Shown here piece after piece: positions 44,756 to 54,025 of a DNA stretch of 64,000 nucleotides. A model generated the notes under the pieces. The model had not been told where the DNA came from. It made no database searches and was given only the letters and a program-made list of their open reading frames with translations. This DNA comes from Sinomonas susongensis (GTDB lineage Bacteria > Actinomycetota > Actinomycetes > Actinomycetales > Micrococcaceae). A program made the translations under genes and the position numbers. Within the stretch, counting starts at the first letter, position 1, and each line of letters begins with the position of its first letter. The stretch covers positions 116,782 through 180,781 of the forward strand of contig NZ_SSNH01000003.1 in assembly GCF_005877005.1 (NCBI RefSeq). Direction: 5' to 3'.

Positions 44756-44941
44756 GGCGGTGATCCACTGGCCCGCGTTTGCGGTGGCCGTCGAGTTGAT
44801 CGTCGCCGCGTTGATCGCGAACGCGAGATTCACGGCGATGACTGGGGCGACGTTGATGGTGAAGTCGCCGAAGAGAGTGTGGCGTTCGACGAGGAGTTCG
44901 GCTTCTTCACAGGCCAGTTCGGCGGGCGTGATGCGTGACAT
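44741..44941 (-). CDS. Small precursor-like peptide A (66 residues)
   Basis: A 66-residue peptide starting MSRITPAELACEEAELLVER and ending AGQWITAVQHH. It is paralogous to the 62-residue peptide at 46648: both share an acidic N-terminal part with a (L/I)TxAELAxE motif, an Asp/Arg-His-Thr-Leu turn, a NVAxVxAxN core and a C-terminal AGxWxxVxxxQH. The acidic half looks like a leader and the Ala/Asn-rich half like a core. It has no signal peptide. AAGGAG precedes ATG 44941. It lies downstream of an M50-type protease gene. A ribosomally made, protease-processed peptide is inferred, not shown. Confidence 0.75.
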   Translation of the reverse strand: MSRITPAELACEEAELLVERHTLFGDFTINVAPVIAVNLAFAINAATINSTATANAGQWITAVQHH

Positions 44942-44960
44942 TGTTTCTCTCCTTGCTTGA

Positions 44961-45033
44961 GATGGGGCATTCGGCTCGAAATGGGGCATTCGGCTCGAAA
45001 TGGGGCATTGGCTCGAAATGGGGCATTGGAAGG
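44961..45033 (-). repeat. 19-bp tandem repeats in the leader of peptide A
   Basis: Four units of 18-19 bp built on AATGGGGCATTCGGCTCGA fill the gap between the protease stop and the peptide A ribosome-binding site; the last is partial. The array begins 20 bases upstream of the ATG, so it must lie in the mRNA leader if transcription comes from the protease side. Confidence 0.8.
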
Positions 45034-45122
45034 TGAAGCAGGGCACCCGGCGCCGGGCGGGGAACCGACGCCGGGCACGTCGAGGGGCGGCAGGCTGAAC
45101 CTGAGTCGCGCACCCAGTGGAT

Positions 45123-46496
45123 TCAGAAGTGGTAGCCCAACCCGATGCGGCGGGGCACTGCGGCGTGACGCGGGACGGTATGGATGACGGGCGGTGCCGT
45201 CCGCTTGGCCAGGACCCCCAACAGCCAGCGGCTGAGGGGGCGTCCCAGCGTCCGCGCCATGCGCCCGAGGATCAGGACCGAACCTAGGGCGGGCAGGCCC
45301 AGCAGAACCATCGAGAGCAGTGACATGACTGCCTCGACGGGTTCGCCGAGGGTCAGGAACAGTGCGAGGTTGCTCGCATGCGTGGCGACGGCACCTGCCG
45401 CCTCCATGAGGATCACCGGCAGACCGATCACAAGCCAGACGAGCACGACAGCCAGGAACGGCACGACGATGAGCACCCAAGCCGTGACGATCCACCTCGC
45501 GACCGGGCGCAGCTCCCGGACGCGCGGGTCGACGGGCCGTCCCGGGATGAGGCTCCGGAGCACGGGGCCGACGCGGGCGAACAGGTCGGGGACGCCCGCG
45601 AGATCGGCGAGGACGAAGTACCCGTCGAGCCGGATGGTCGGCGGGAGCTGCTGGGCCATCTGGAGCTGGGTGAGGATGACAACGAGGAGCAGGAGCGGGC
45701 TGCCTGTCACGAAGTAGCCGGCGCCTGCGCACAGGACCCACCAGACGTTGAAGTACAGCCCCCCGAGATCGGTCCGGATGCGGCCCGACCGGCCGAGACG
45801 GTAGGCGTCGGTGACGTCCGTGAAGAACGCCGGGAACACGAGGTAGAGGCCGGCGCCGATGACGCCCGGGGTAGCGCCGCCGTACCGGCAGGCTGCCGCA
45901 TGGCCCATCTCGTGGACGAGAGCCCCGACCACGAGCAGCACGAACAGCGAGAGGAGCATGCTCGGGGTCAGGAGGACCGCCGAGAGTGCGGCCATGGCGT
46001 TGCTGCTGAAGAACAGGCGGATGTCGAGCGCGACGAGGGCGAGGCACGCGAGGACGACAACGGGCCCGGCGTAGAGCGGGCTCACGATCCGCGCGACCCG
46101 GTTGACGACCCTGCGCGACAGGATCGTGGTCTTGCCAGAGAGCGCGAGGAGGGGAGCGGACGACGGCGGTGGGGCCGCCAGGGCTGTCCCTGGCCGCTCG
46201 AGCAGCCCGAGGGGTTCGAGCTTTCCCTCGGCGAGCAGCGTGAGGCCATCCACATCGAGCTCGCGCCCGAAGCTCTCGCTCACCCTCTGAGCGAGTTCCT
46301 CCGAGACGAGCGGCTTCGCGGCCTCAGCGACAATGTGGTGGAGCAGCTCCGTGAGCTGTACGACCTGCCCGTCTGCCCGACGGACGAGATACGTGCTGTG
46401 GTCGAGGCCGGATCCGTTCACGAGTCCGAGCAGTTCGACGCCCTGCGCGCGCTGCCAGCGTTGAGCGGGGGAGGCGAGGTCTGCCGTCATCGTCAT
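45123..46496 (-). CDS. M50-type membrane zinc metalloprotease with possible PqqD/RRE-like N-terminus
   Basis: A 457-residue membrane protease related to YydH-type 'putative peptide zinc metalloprotease' proteins. Residues about 30-100 are a soluble region whose pattern (HSTYLVRRADGQVVQLTEL followed by helices) resembles a PqqD/RiPP-recognition domain; this is a weak match by eye. About six to eight membrane helices follow. HEMGH at 195-199 gives the catalytic Glu and two zinc His; IRLDGYFVLADL supplies the third ligand, Asp291. It lies between the two peptide genes on the same strand, so it probably recognises and cleaves them at the membrane. ATG 46496 has GAGGA upstream; ATG 46490 is an alternative. 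Confidence 0.82.
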   Translation of the reverse strand: MTMTADLASPAQRWQRAQGVELLGLVNGSGLDHSTYLVRRADGQVVQLTELLHHIVAEAAKPLVSEELAQRVSESFGRELDVDGLTLLAEGKLEPLGLLERPGTALAAPPPSSAPLLALSGKTTILSRRVVNRVARIVSPLYAGPVVVLACLALVALDIRLFFSSNAMAALSAVLLTPSMLLSLFVLLVVGALVHEMGHAAACRYGGATPGVIGAGLYLVFPAFFTDVTDAYRLGRSGRIRTDLGGLYFNVWWVLCAGAGYFVTGSPLLLLVVILTQLQMAQQLPPTIRLDGYFVLADLAGVPDLFARVGPVLRSLIPGRPVDPRVRELRPVARWIVTAWVLIVVPFLAVVLVWLVIGLPVILMEAAGAVATHASNLALFLTLGEPVEAVMSLLSMVLLGLPALGSVLILGRMARTLGRPLSRWLLGVLAKRTAPPVIHTVPRHAAVPRRIGLGYHF

Positions 46497-46537
46497 CTCG
46501 GATCCTCTTCGGTCGCTCCGGGGTGTTGGCGCAGCGC

Positions 46538-46578
46538 GGTGCTTTCAGCGAGAAACCAGTGCTCTCAGCGTGAAGCCA
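46538..46578 (-). repeat. Direct repeat between peptide B and the protease gene
   Basis: Two adjoining units of about 20 bp, GGTGCTTTCAGCGAGAAACC and AGTGCTCTCAGCGTGAAGCC, differ at four positions. They sit in the 151-base gap after the peptide B stop. Like the repeats near peptide A, they are unrelated in sequence to the other arrays. Confidence 0.7.
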
Positions 46579-46647
46579 GCTGGCCTCCGAGCCGGGCGCG
46601 GTCGTGCTGGGGCCGGCCGCGCCCACGGCCCTGTGGTGTGATGCCGG

Positions 46648-46836
46648 TTAGTGCTGCGAAACGCTGACGTACTGCCAGGCGCCGCTGTTCGCCTCGGAGT
46701 GGATCGTGAAGAGGTTCAACGCGACCGAGGAGTTGTATGCGTTGACAGAGGCGACATTGAACGTCCAAAGCGTGTCCCGGTCGGGGAGCAGCTCGACGGT
46801 TTCGGCGGCGAGTTCTGCGGCGGTGAGCTTGGTCAT
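46648..46836 (-). CDS. Small precursor-like peptide B (62 residues)
   Basis: A 62-residue peptide starting MTKLTAAELAAETVELLPDR and ending SGAWQYVSVSQH. It aligns over its length with peptide A (shared LTxAELAxE, DRDTLW/ERHTLF, FNVASVNAYN/INVAPVIAVN, AxQ-H end), with a two-residue shorter middle. The acidic leader-like half contains no Cys; the second half is rich in Asn, Ser and Ala, and has two Trp and two Tyr. AAGGAG lies nine bases before ATG 46836. It is first in line after the SARP-type repeats, followed by the protease and peptide A. Function not known; antimicrobial or signalling peptide are both open. Confidence 0.75.
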   Translation of the reverse strand: MTKLTAAELAAETVELLPDRDTLWTFNVASVNAYNSSVALNLFTIHSEANSGAWQYVSVSQH

Positions 46837-46909
46837 GAAACTCAACTCCTTGGTAATGCCTTCTGAGGAAGCGATCGGAATTGACCGCTGACGAGAGTCA
46901 AGCGAAGTC

Positions 46910-46938
46910 GCGTTATTCCGGCGTTATCGCCGCGTTAT
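46910..46938 (-). promoter_or_regulatory. Triple heptamer with 11-bp spacing: putative SARP box
   Basis: GCGTTAT occurs at 46910, 46921 and 46932, exactly 11 bp apart (ATAACGC on the coding strand). SARP regulators bind heptameric direct repeats at 11-bp steps. The box lies 73 bp upstream of the peptide B ATG and 37 bp past the end of the SARP gene. Eight bases beyond it toward the gene is TTGACT, a possible promoter hexamer. Confidence 0.7.
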
Positions 46939-46975
46939 CGGCACCACGTGGGCAAACGTGGGACATCGGGGCTCC

Positions 46976-47755
46976 TCAGCCGGATGCCCGGGCTTCCTCG
47001 ACCAGTTGCCGGTGGGCATTCAGCATGCTCGGCTGCCGGGCCGGCAGGGGAGCGGGGAGCCCGAGAACGTCGAAGGAGCCGCCGGTCAGCGCCGCCTTGA
47101 GCCGGTCCGAGGGCTCGAGGCCGAGCTCGTCACGGAGCCGGGATCGGAATTCTTCGAGGGTCCGGTAGGCCCCGGCCGTGTCGCCTGCCTGGACCTGCGC
47201 ACGGATGACCAATGCTTGGGCGGACTCGCGAAGCGGCTCGATGGCGGCGGCCTGCCGGGCGGCGACAACGGCCGCGTCGGCCTCGTCGCGGGCGAGGTGC
47301 TGGCGGGCTGTCGCCTCGAGGGTTGCGACGCGGAGGGCCCGCAGGCGTTCCTGCTCGAAGATGACCCAGTCGTCGTACCATCCTGGAAGCAGTTCCGCGC
47401 CGAAGAGCAGCTCTTCGAAGTCTGGTTCCGGGGCGGCCCCGGCGCGGACGAGTTCCGCACGCTCGCGGAAGCGCCTCACGTCCACGGTGACAGTCGGCCC
47501 AAGGCCAATCGGCTCGAGGCTGTCGGACAGAAGCCCGGGCAGTTGATGCCGGACTTTGAAGACCGTGGAGCGCAGGCTGCCCGCGGCCTGCTGCTCGCCG
47601 CTCTCGGGCCACAGCAGGCCTGCTAGATACGATCGCGGCCGCTGGCCCATGAGGGCGAGTGCCGTGATCAGCCGCTCCTGTCTGATTCCGACGGCGACTG
47701 GGAGGCCGTTGCCCAAGAGCTGCCAGCACCCCAAGAGGCGTAATTCCCACTCCAT
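46976..47755 (-). CDS. SARP/BTAD-family transcriptional activator
   Basis: A 259-residue small SARP. Residues about 1-95 are the OmpR-type winged helix (LRLLGCWQLLGNGLPVAVGIRQERLITAL; LAGLLWPESGEQQAAGSLRSTVFKVR). Residues about 100-245 are the BTAD helical domain (EQERLRALRVATLEATARQHL; LEEFRSRLRDELGLEPSDRL). There is no ATPase or TPR extension. SARPs activate secondary-metabolite clusters by binding heptamer repeats near -35; such repeats lie just downstream, before peptide B. ATG 47755 has a GGGGG stretch about five bases upstream. Its likely target is the peptide-protease cassette. Confidence 0.9.
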   Translation of the reverse strand: MEWELRLLGCWQLLGNGLPVAVGIRQERLITALALMGQRPRSYLAGLLWPESGEQQAAGSLRSTVFKVRHQLPGLLSDSLEPIGLGPTVTVDVRRFRERAELVRAGAAPEPDFEELLFGAELLPGWYDDWVIFEQERLRALRVATLEATARQHLARDEADAAVVAARQAAAIEPLRESAQALVIRAQVQAGDTAGAYRTLEEFRSRLRDELGLEPSDRLKAALTGGSFDVLGLPAPLPARQPSMLNAHRQLVEEARASG

Positions 47756-47862
47756 CGCGCCCCCTCGATAGCCGATACTCGCGGGAGGTCGCCTGTGTTC
47801 AAAGGACGGTCCCCCGCGGTGAACGCCTGCTGAAACGAACACCAGCATGACGAGGGAGAGAT

Positions 47863-47879
47863 AATCCAGTCAATGGATT
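47863..47879. promoter_or_regulatory. Short A+T-rich inverted repeat upstream of the SARP gene
   Basis: AATCCA-GTCAA-TGGATT is a perfect six-base inverted repeat in the gap upstream of the SARP gene, about 110 bases from its ATG. It could be an operator for that gene. Which protein binds it is unknown. Confidence 0.3.
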
Positions 47880-47943
47880 TAGTGGGGTTGACCGGAACTT
47901 TCGGGGAACTCCGAGCCGACTACCGGCAGCGTGCGGGAGGGCG

Positions 47944-48210
47944 TCACATCGACTGGTCGGAACCCGTTTCCCTGTGGTCCACGACGGACCGGGCGCCAAG
48001 CCAATCGCTCACGCTCTTGACAGCTTCCTCCGGGTTTCCGGTCACCTTCATCACGGAAGGCTCCCATGCGCCGTCGGACGCAAGGATGCGGATGCGGAGG
48101 TCGCCCTCAGCCCCTGACTCCTTCCACACGCGGAGGACGAGGGTCCCGAGCTCCTCGAGCTCCGAGTCGTGCTCGTCCGTCCCGTTGGCGGACGCAGAAT
48201 GCTGTGCCAT
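47944..48210 (-). CDS. Small conserved hypothetical protein (88 residues)
   Basis: An 88-residue soluble protein starting MAQHSASANGTDEHD. The N-terminal 25 residues are hydrophilic and likely disordered; the remainder (GTLVLRVWKESGAEGDLRIRILASD... VTGNPEEAVKSVSDWL) looks like a small alpha/beta domain ending in a helix. I know no function for it. GGAGAAG precedes ATG 48210. It is divergent from the isocitrate dehydrogenase gene. Its downstream 190 bases lead to the SARP promoter region. Confidence 0.65.
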   Translation of the reverse strand: MAQHSASANGTDEHDSELEELGTLVLRVWKESGAEGDLRIRILASDGAWEPSVMKVTGNPEEAVKSVSDWLGARSVVDHRETGSDQSM

Positions 48211-48386
48211 CTTCTCCTCATCTGTGCCGTGCGCCCCCCGGCGCGCGTAATGCAAGGCCGGAGCCTCTTCCTGCAGTCTAGGGGCTTTCGGCCCAATTCC
48301 CCGGAAGCCGCCCGATGACGTGATGACGGGCGGTTTCCGGCGCTCCGGACGCTTCACGATCCCCGCCCGTCCTTGGGCTCCGGTAA

Positions 48387-50705
<2,319 letters not shown>

Positions 50706-50723
50706 GCCCCAGCGGGCCTTTCC

Positions 50724-50755
50724 GGCGCCCCGCACCGCTCCCGGTGCGGGGCGCC
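50724..50755 (+). terminator. Strong terminator of icd
   Basis: GGCGCCCCGCACCG pairs perfectly with its complement over 14 bases around CTCC, 19 bases after the icd stop. Confidence 0.85.
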
Positions 50756-50760
50756 GTCGT

Positions 50761-50830
50761 CTGTTCGGCGCGGTCTGTTCGGCGCGGTCTGCTCGGCGCG
50801 GTCTGCTCGGCGCGGTCTGTCTGGCGGGGC
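50761..50830. repeat. 14-bp tandem repeats after icd
   Basis: Four full units of CTGTTCGGCGCGGT (the third and fourth with C for T at position 4) and a diverged fifth. The rest of the gap to 51033, about 200 bases, shows no gene and no further structure I can support. Confidence 0.75.
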
Positions 50831-51033
50831 CAGTCTGCTGAGAGACGCGGTAGCGGTCCCTTGGGGACGAAAGGTGGGGCGCCGTCGCCAGCCCGTCCCC
50901 CAGCGACGGACTGACGACGGCAGTCGTTCGGAGTTCAACCAGCTTCAGAACCCGGTCGACGGCGTGTCCCGCAATTTGCGGGTGTGTCGTCGGCTGAGGC
51001 CTCCCGAGAGTGGTGAAACTCCTTCGGTGTGCA

Positions 51034-51097
51034 CCCCGAGGTGCGGGCCCGGCGGCCAGCTCTGGCCGAGCTGTCCGTCCGGAACCGCACCTCGGGG
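51034..51097 (-). terminator. Long-loop hairpin after the low-complexity protein gene
   Basis: CCCCGAGGTGCGG and CCGCACCTCGGGG form a perfect 13-bp stem; the 38-base loop contains its own GGCCAG/CTGGCC hairpin. It begins seven bases past the leftward stop at 51104. Confidence 0.65.
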
Positions 51098-51103
51098 ATG
51101 CCC

Positions 51104-52810
51104 TTAGGAGAGGGCTGCCCTGGGCATCCGCCGAGCGGCAGTGCCACCCGCGACGCGCAGGCCGCCCATCGCGAGGCCGACCCCGATTCCGAGGAGGAGC
51201 ATCGCAACCGCGAGCAGGAGCGAGAGATCAGTCGGCGTGGTGCCAGCACCGCTGATGAACGAGCTCAGGCCGAGGCACGGTGAGCCCGTGCCCGTCCCTG
51301 TTCCAGCCGAGGCGTTGGAGCCAGTCCCTGCTGCAGCCGAGGTGCCGGTCCCAGTGCCCGTGCCAGCGGAGGCGTTGGCACCAGTCGAGGCGCCCGTGCC
51401 CGCCGTGCTGGCAGATCCCGTCAGCGACCCGCTGCCAGCGCCCGTCGCCGGGCCGTTTCCGGCACCTGCTGCGACTGCAACGTTGCCGTTGAGAGCAGGC
51501 GCGGTGCCGGTGCCCGTGGTGCTGCTGCCGGTTCCGAGATCGGCCGAGCCTGCGGCAAGCGGGCCACTAGCGGTGCCGAGATCGGCCGGGCCTGCGGCCG
51601 AGGAACCGTTCGCGGTGCCCAGATCGGCTGAACCAGCGCCGAGATCCGCTGAACCAGAGCCGAGATCGGTCGAGCCGGTGCCGGTTCCGGTGCCTGCCCC
51701 GTTGCCCGTGCCGGTACCCGTCGGGGCACCAGGCTGGGCCGCGTTGAGCAGGAGCGTCGCGTTGCCGCCATCAGCGGTTCCGAGGGCCGGAAGGCCAGCC
51801 GAAACCACACCCGAGGCAGGAACTGGCGCGTTCACGGCGACGGTGAGCGCAAGCGGGTTGCTGGCCAGAGGGCTGACCCCCGTGCCAACTCCGCCAAGCC
51901 CGCTGACTCCGCCGAGTCCGACGGGCAGCGTGCCGAGCCCCAAGCCGGTCACCGGCGAGATTCCGCTCCCCGAGGAGGTGCCGAGGCCTGAGAGGACGCC
52001 GGACGGAACCCCGAGGGCAGCCTCAGGCGCGGACGGCGTGGTCGGGACGGTCGAGGCGCCGGACGTCACAACGGCCGGAGCGCCGATCGTCACCGTCGGC
52101 GCAGTGCTCGCGGTCGTCGCCTGGCCGTCTGTGCCCACGAGGCTGGCCGCGACGGGTGCCGTCGCGACGGCGGCGGGAGAGGTCGCGGCGGTCGCCGTGC
52201 TGCCGGTGGTCGAGCCCGTGTCGGCACTCGGGCTGTTGACGGCGGCCGGGGCGCCGATCGTCACGGAGGGCGCTGCGGACACGTTGAGCGCCGGGGAGTT
52301 GAGCGCCGGCGTGGTCGGCACCGCCGCTCCCGCACCATCAGCGGCCGTGTTGTCCGCGGTGCCCCCCACTGTCCCGATCGGGACGGTGACGGCTGGTGTC
52401 GTCACAAGCGCGGGGTCATCGATGCCGGTGGGGTTGGGCACCCCGATGGCGGGGACGGTGACGTTGAGCGCCGAGGTGCTCGGCAGCGTCGTCGGCGTCG
52501 TAGAAGCCGGCTCGTCGGAATCCGTCAGATTGGGCAATGACACGGCGGGCACTGACACGGCGGGCACTGACACGGCGGGCGCCGACGCGGCGGGCGCGGA
52601 GGCTGCCGGCAGCGCCCCCGTGGCCGGGGTGGCTGAGCCGGCGGTCGGGGCGGCCACGCCGCCGATCTGGACGGCCACGGGGACCGATGCATTCACAAGG
52701 GGGTTGGTTGTGACGGTCGTGCTGTCTGCCAGCGCGGCCGCCTCGCCGAGGCCCATGAGGCCTCCGGCAACAACGGCGCCGAGGATCACTCGGCGGGCAA
52801 GCTTGTTCAC
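51104..52810 (-). CDS. Large low-complexity secreted protein with C-terminal membrane helix
   Basis: A 568-residue protein I cannot assign to a family. A signal peptide (RRVILGAVVAGGLMGLGEAA, cleavage after ALA-DS) is followed by about 490 residues dominated by Ala, Gly, Thr, Ser, Val and Pro. Within these are PAVSV five-residue repeats near 85-100, several TIGAPA copies, and SADLG copies near 390-430. Near the end are one Cys (SPCLGLSSFI), a hydrophobic helix (LSLLLAVAMLLLGIGVGLAMGG) and a basic tail. No LPXTG is present. It looks like a surface protein anchored by its C-terminal helix. GTG 52810 has AGGAG seven bases upstream. A similar protein is encoded 85 bases upstream. Confidence 0.75.
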   Translation of the reverse strand: MNKLARRVILGAVVAGGLMGLGEAAALADSTTVTTNPLVNASVPVAVQIGGVAAPTAGSATPATGALPAASAPAASAPAVSVPAVSVPAVSLPNLTDSDEPASTTPTTLPSTSALNVTVPAIGVPNPTGIDDPALVTTPAVTVPIGTVGGTADNTAADGAGAAVPTTPALNSPALNVSAAPSVTIGAPAAVNSPSADTGSTTGSTATAATSPAAVATAPVAASLVGTDGQATTASTAPTVTIGAPAVVTSGASTVPTTPSAPEAALGVPSGVLSGLGTSSGSGISPVTGLGLGTLPVGLGGVSGLGGVGTGVSPLASNPLALTVAVNAPVPASGVVSAGLPALGTADGGNATLLLNAAQPGAPTGTGTGNGAGTGTGTGSTDLGSGSADLGAGSADLGTANGSSAAGPADLGTASGPLAAGSADLGTGSSTTGTGTAPALNGNVAVAAGAGNGPATGAGSGSLTGSASTAGTGASTGANASAGTGTGTGTSAAAGTGSNASAGTGTGTGSPCLGLSSFISGAGTTPTDLSLLLAVAMLLLGIGVGLAMGGLRVAGGTAARRMPRAALS

Positions 52811-52895
52811 AGTTCACTCCTGAAATCTGAAATGGTGCGCGCGACGGCGCGCGGGGACGGTTGTGTCTGCCGTGCAGCGGGCAGACCCGTCCCGT

Positions 52896-53912
52896 TCAGT
52901 CGGGAGTGGAGCCTGGATCGAAGGCGGGGGAGGCGGGCAGGAAGCTGCGAGAGCGACGCGCTCTGCCCACAACGAGGAAGAGTGGGGCCAGCAGGAATCC
53001 CGCGGCAAGCGTCGCGGTTCCGGCAGCGGGCGACGTCGGCCCGCTCGCACCGCCGGTACCCGAACCGGCGGGTGGGGTGAAAGGCGTGTCCGGCTGCGGC
53101 ACGGGAGGTTCGCCAAGAGGTGCCCGCATACCGCCATTGACGCTCTGCCCGACGAGGCCGCTCGCCGACCAGAGCGTCGACCAGTCGAGTGTTCCCGCTG
53201 CCGTGGAGTCTTCGCTGAGGCCAGTCGACACCCCGAAGGCGCGATCCTGAGGAGCCGATACCTCGGTCTTGGCCGTCTGACCCGCGGCTGCTTGGGTTGC
53301 AGCGGCCTGCTCGGGAGCCGCGTCGGACGCAGCTGTGGGAACGTCGGCCGCCTGGACGTCGGAGCCCGCGGTCGGTTCGGGGCCCCCCAAGAGCGCAGGA
53401 GGCGAGACGGGGACGGGAAGCGTCACGGGGACCGGTGCCGCCGCAGTGTCAGAGAGGGCGCCGCCCACCTTCGTGACGGTCCCGCCAAGCCCCGAGGCGG
53501 CGTCCGAGACAACGGGGGTGAGAGGCTCGAGCGGGCCCTGCAGAACGGGGGCCACAGCAGCGGGTGCGGCCGCCACGGCAGAGCCGACCGCCGTCGTCGG
53601 GCTGCCGATCGCCGAGGCGAGAGCGCCCTGGAGCGCCGGCACAGCGGGGCCAGCTTGGGCAGCCGGCGGGAGAGCCGCCGCGACCTCTTTGACGGCTACG
53701 GAGACGGTCTGTGTTGGGGAACCCGCAACGGGCGGCGCAGTGACGTGCGAGGAGATGACGTGCGAGGACACGGGAATCGGCGGGGCTGGGTCCGACGAAG
53801 CGGACGCAGAAGATCCCCCCAGAAGCAGCCACCCCACACCGAGCCCCGCAGCAACAGCCGCGTGGCGCGCGAGGCGGAGGACGCGAATTCGCGCCTTCGG
53901 TGCCAACCGCAT
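52896..53912 (-). CDS. Secreted Ala/Pro-rich protein with C-terminal membrane helix
   Basis: A 338-residue protein with the same plan as its neighbour at 51104. The N-terminal basic region and hydrophobic segment (LARHAAVAAGLGVGWLLLGG) form a signal peptide ending near SASA. About 240 Ala/Pro/Val/Ser-rich residues follow, then a Gly/Pro linker (PAGSGTGGASGPTSPAAG), a membrane helix (TATLAAGFLLAPLFLVVG) and a basic, then Pro/Ser-rich, tail. There are no Cys and no sortase motif. GGAGGAGGGG precedes ATG 53912. The two genes are probably one unit making cell-surface proteins; function unknown. Confidence 0.75.
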   Translation of the reverse strand: MRLAPKARIRVLRLARHAAVAAGLGVGWLLLGGSSASASSDPAPPIPVSSHVISSHVTAPPVAGSPTQTVSVAVKEVAAALPPAAQAGPAVPALQGALASAIGSPTTAVGSAVAAAPAAVAPVLQGPLEPLTPVVSDAASGLGGTVTKVGGALSDTAAAPVPVTLPVPVSPPALLGGPEPTAGSDVQAADVPTAASDAAPEQAAATQAAAGQTAKTEVSAPQDRAFGVSTGLSEDSTAAGTLDWSTLWSASGLVGQSVNGGMRAPLGEPPVPQPDTPFTPPAGSGTGGASGPTSPAAGTATLAAGFLLAPLFLVVGRARRSRSFLPASPAFDPGSTPD

Positions 53913-54025
53913 GTCCCCTCCTCCCCAGCGTGAAGGACTCGGTTGAAACGCTCGCAGTGGTAGTCATGTTATGTGACAGGCTTGACTGGGGGAAGACCCA
54001 GCTGCACAAATCTGCGGGATGCAGC

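Noticed and set aside
44741-46836. Daptide-type RiPP cluster
   Set aside because: An M50 protease with small precursors is suggestive, but the aminotransferase, oxidoreductase and methyltransferase of daptide clusters are missing, and the peptides end in His rather than Thr.
51104-53912. LPXTG sortase-anchored proteins
   Set aside because: Both have a C-terminal helix and basic tail, but no LPXTG-like motif precedes the helix.
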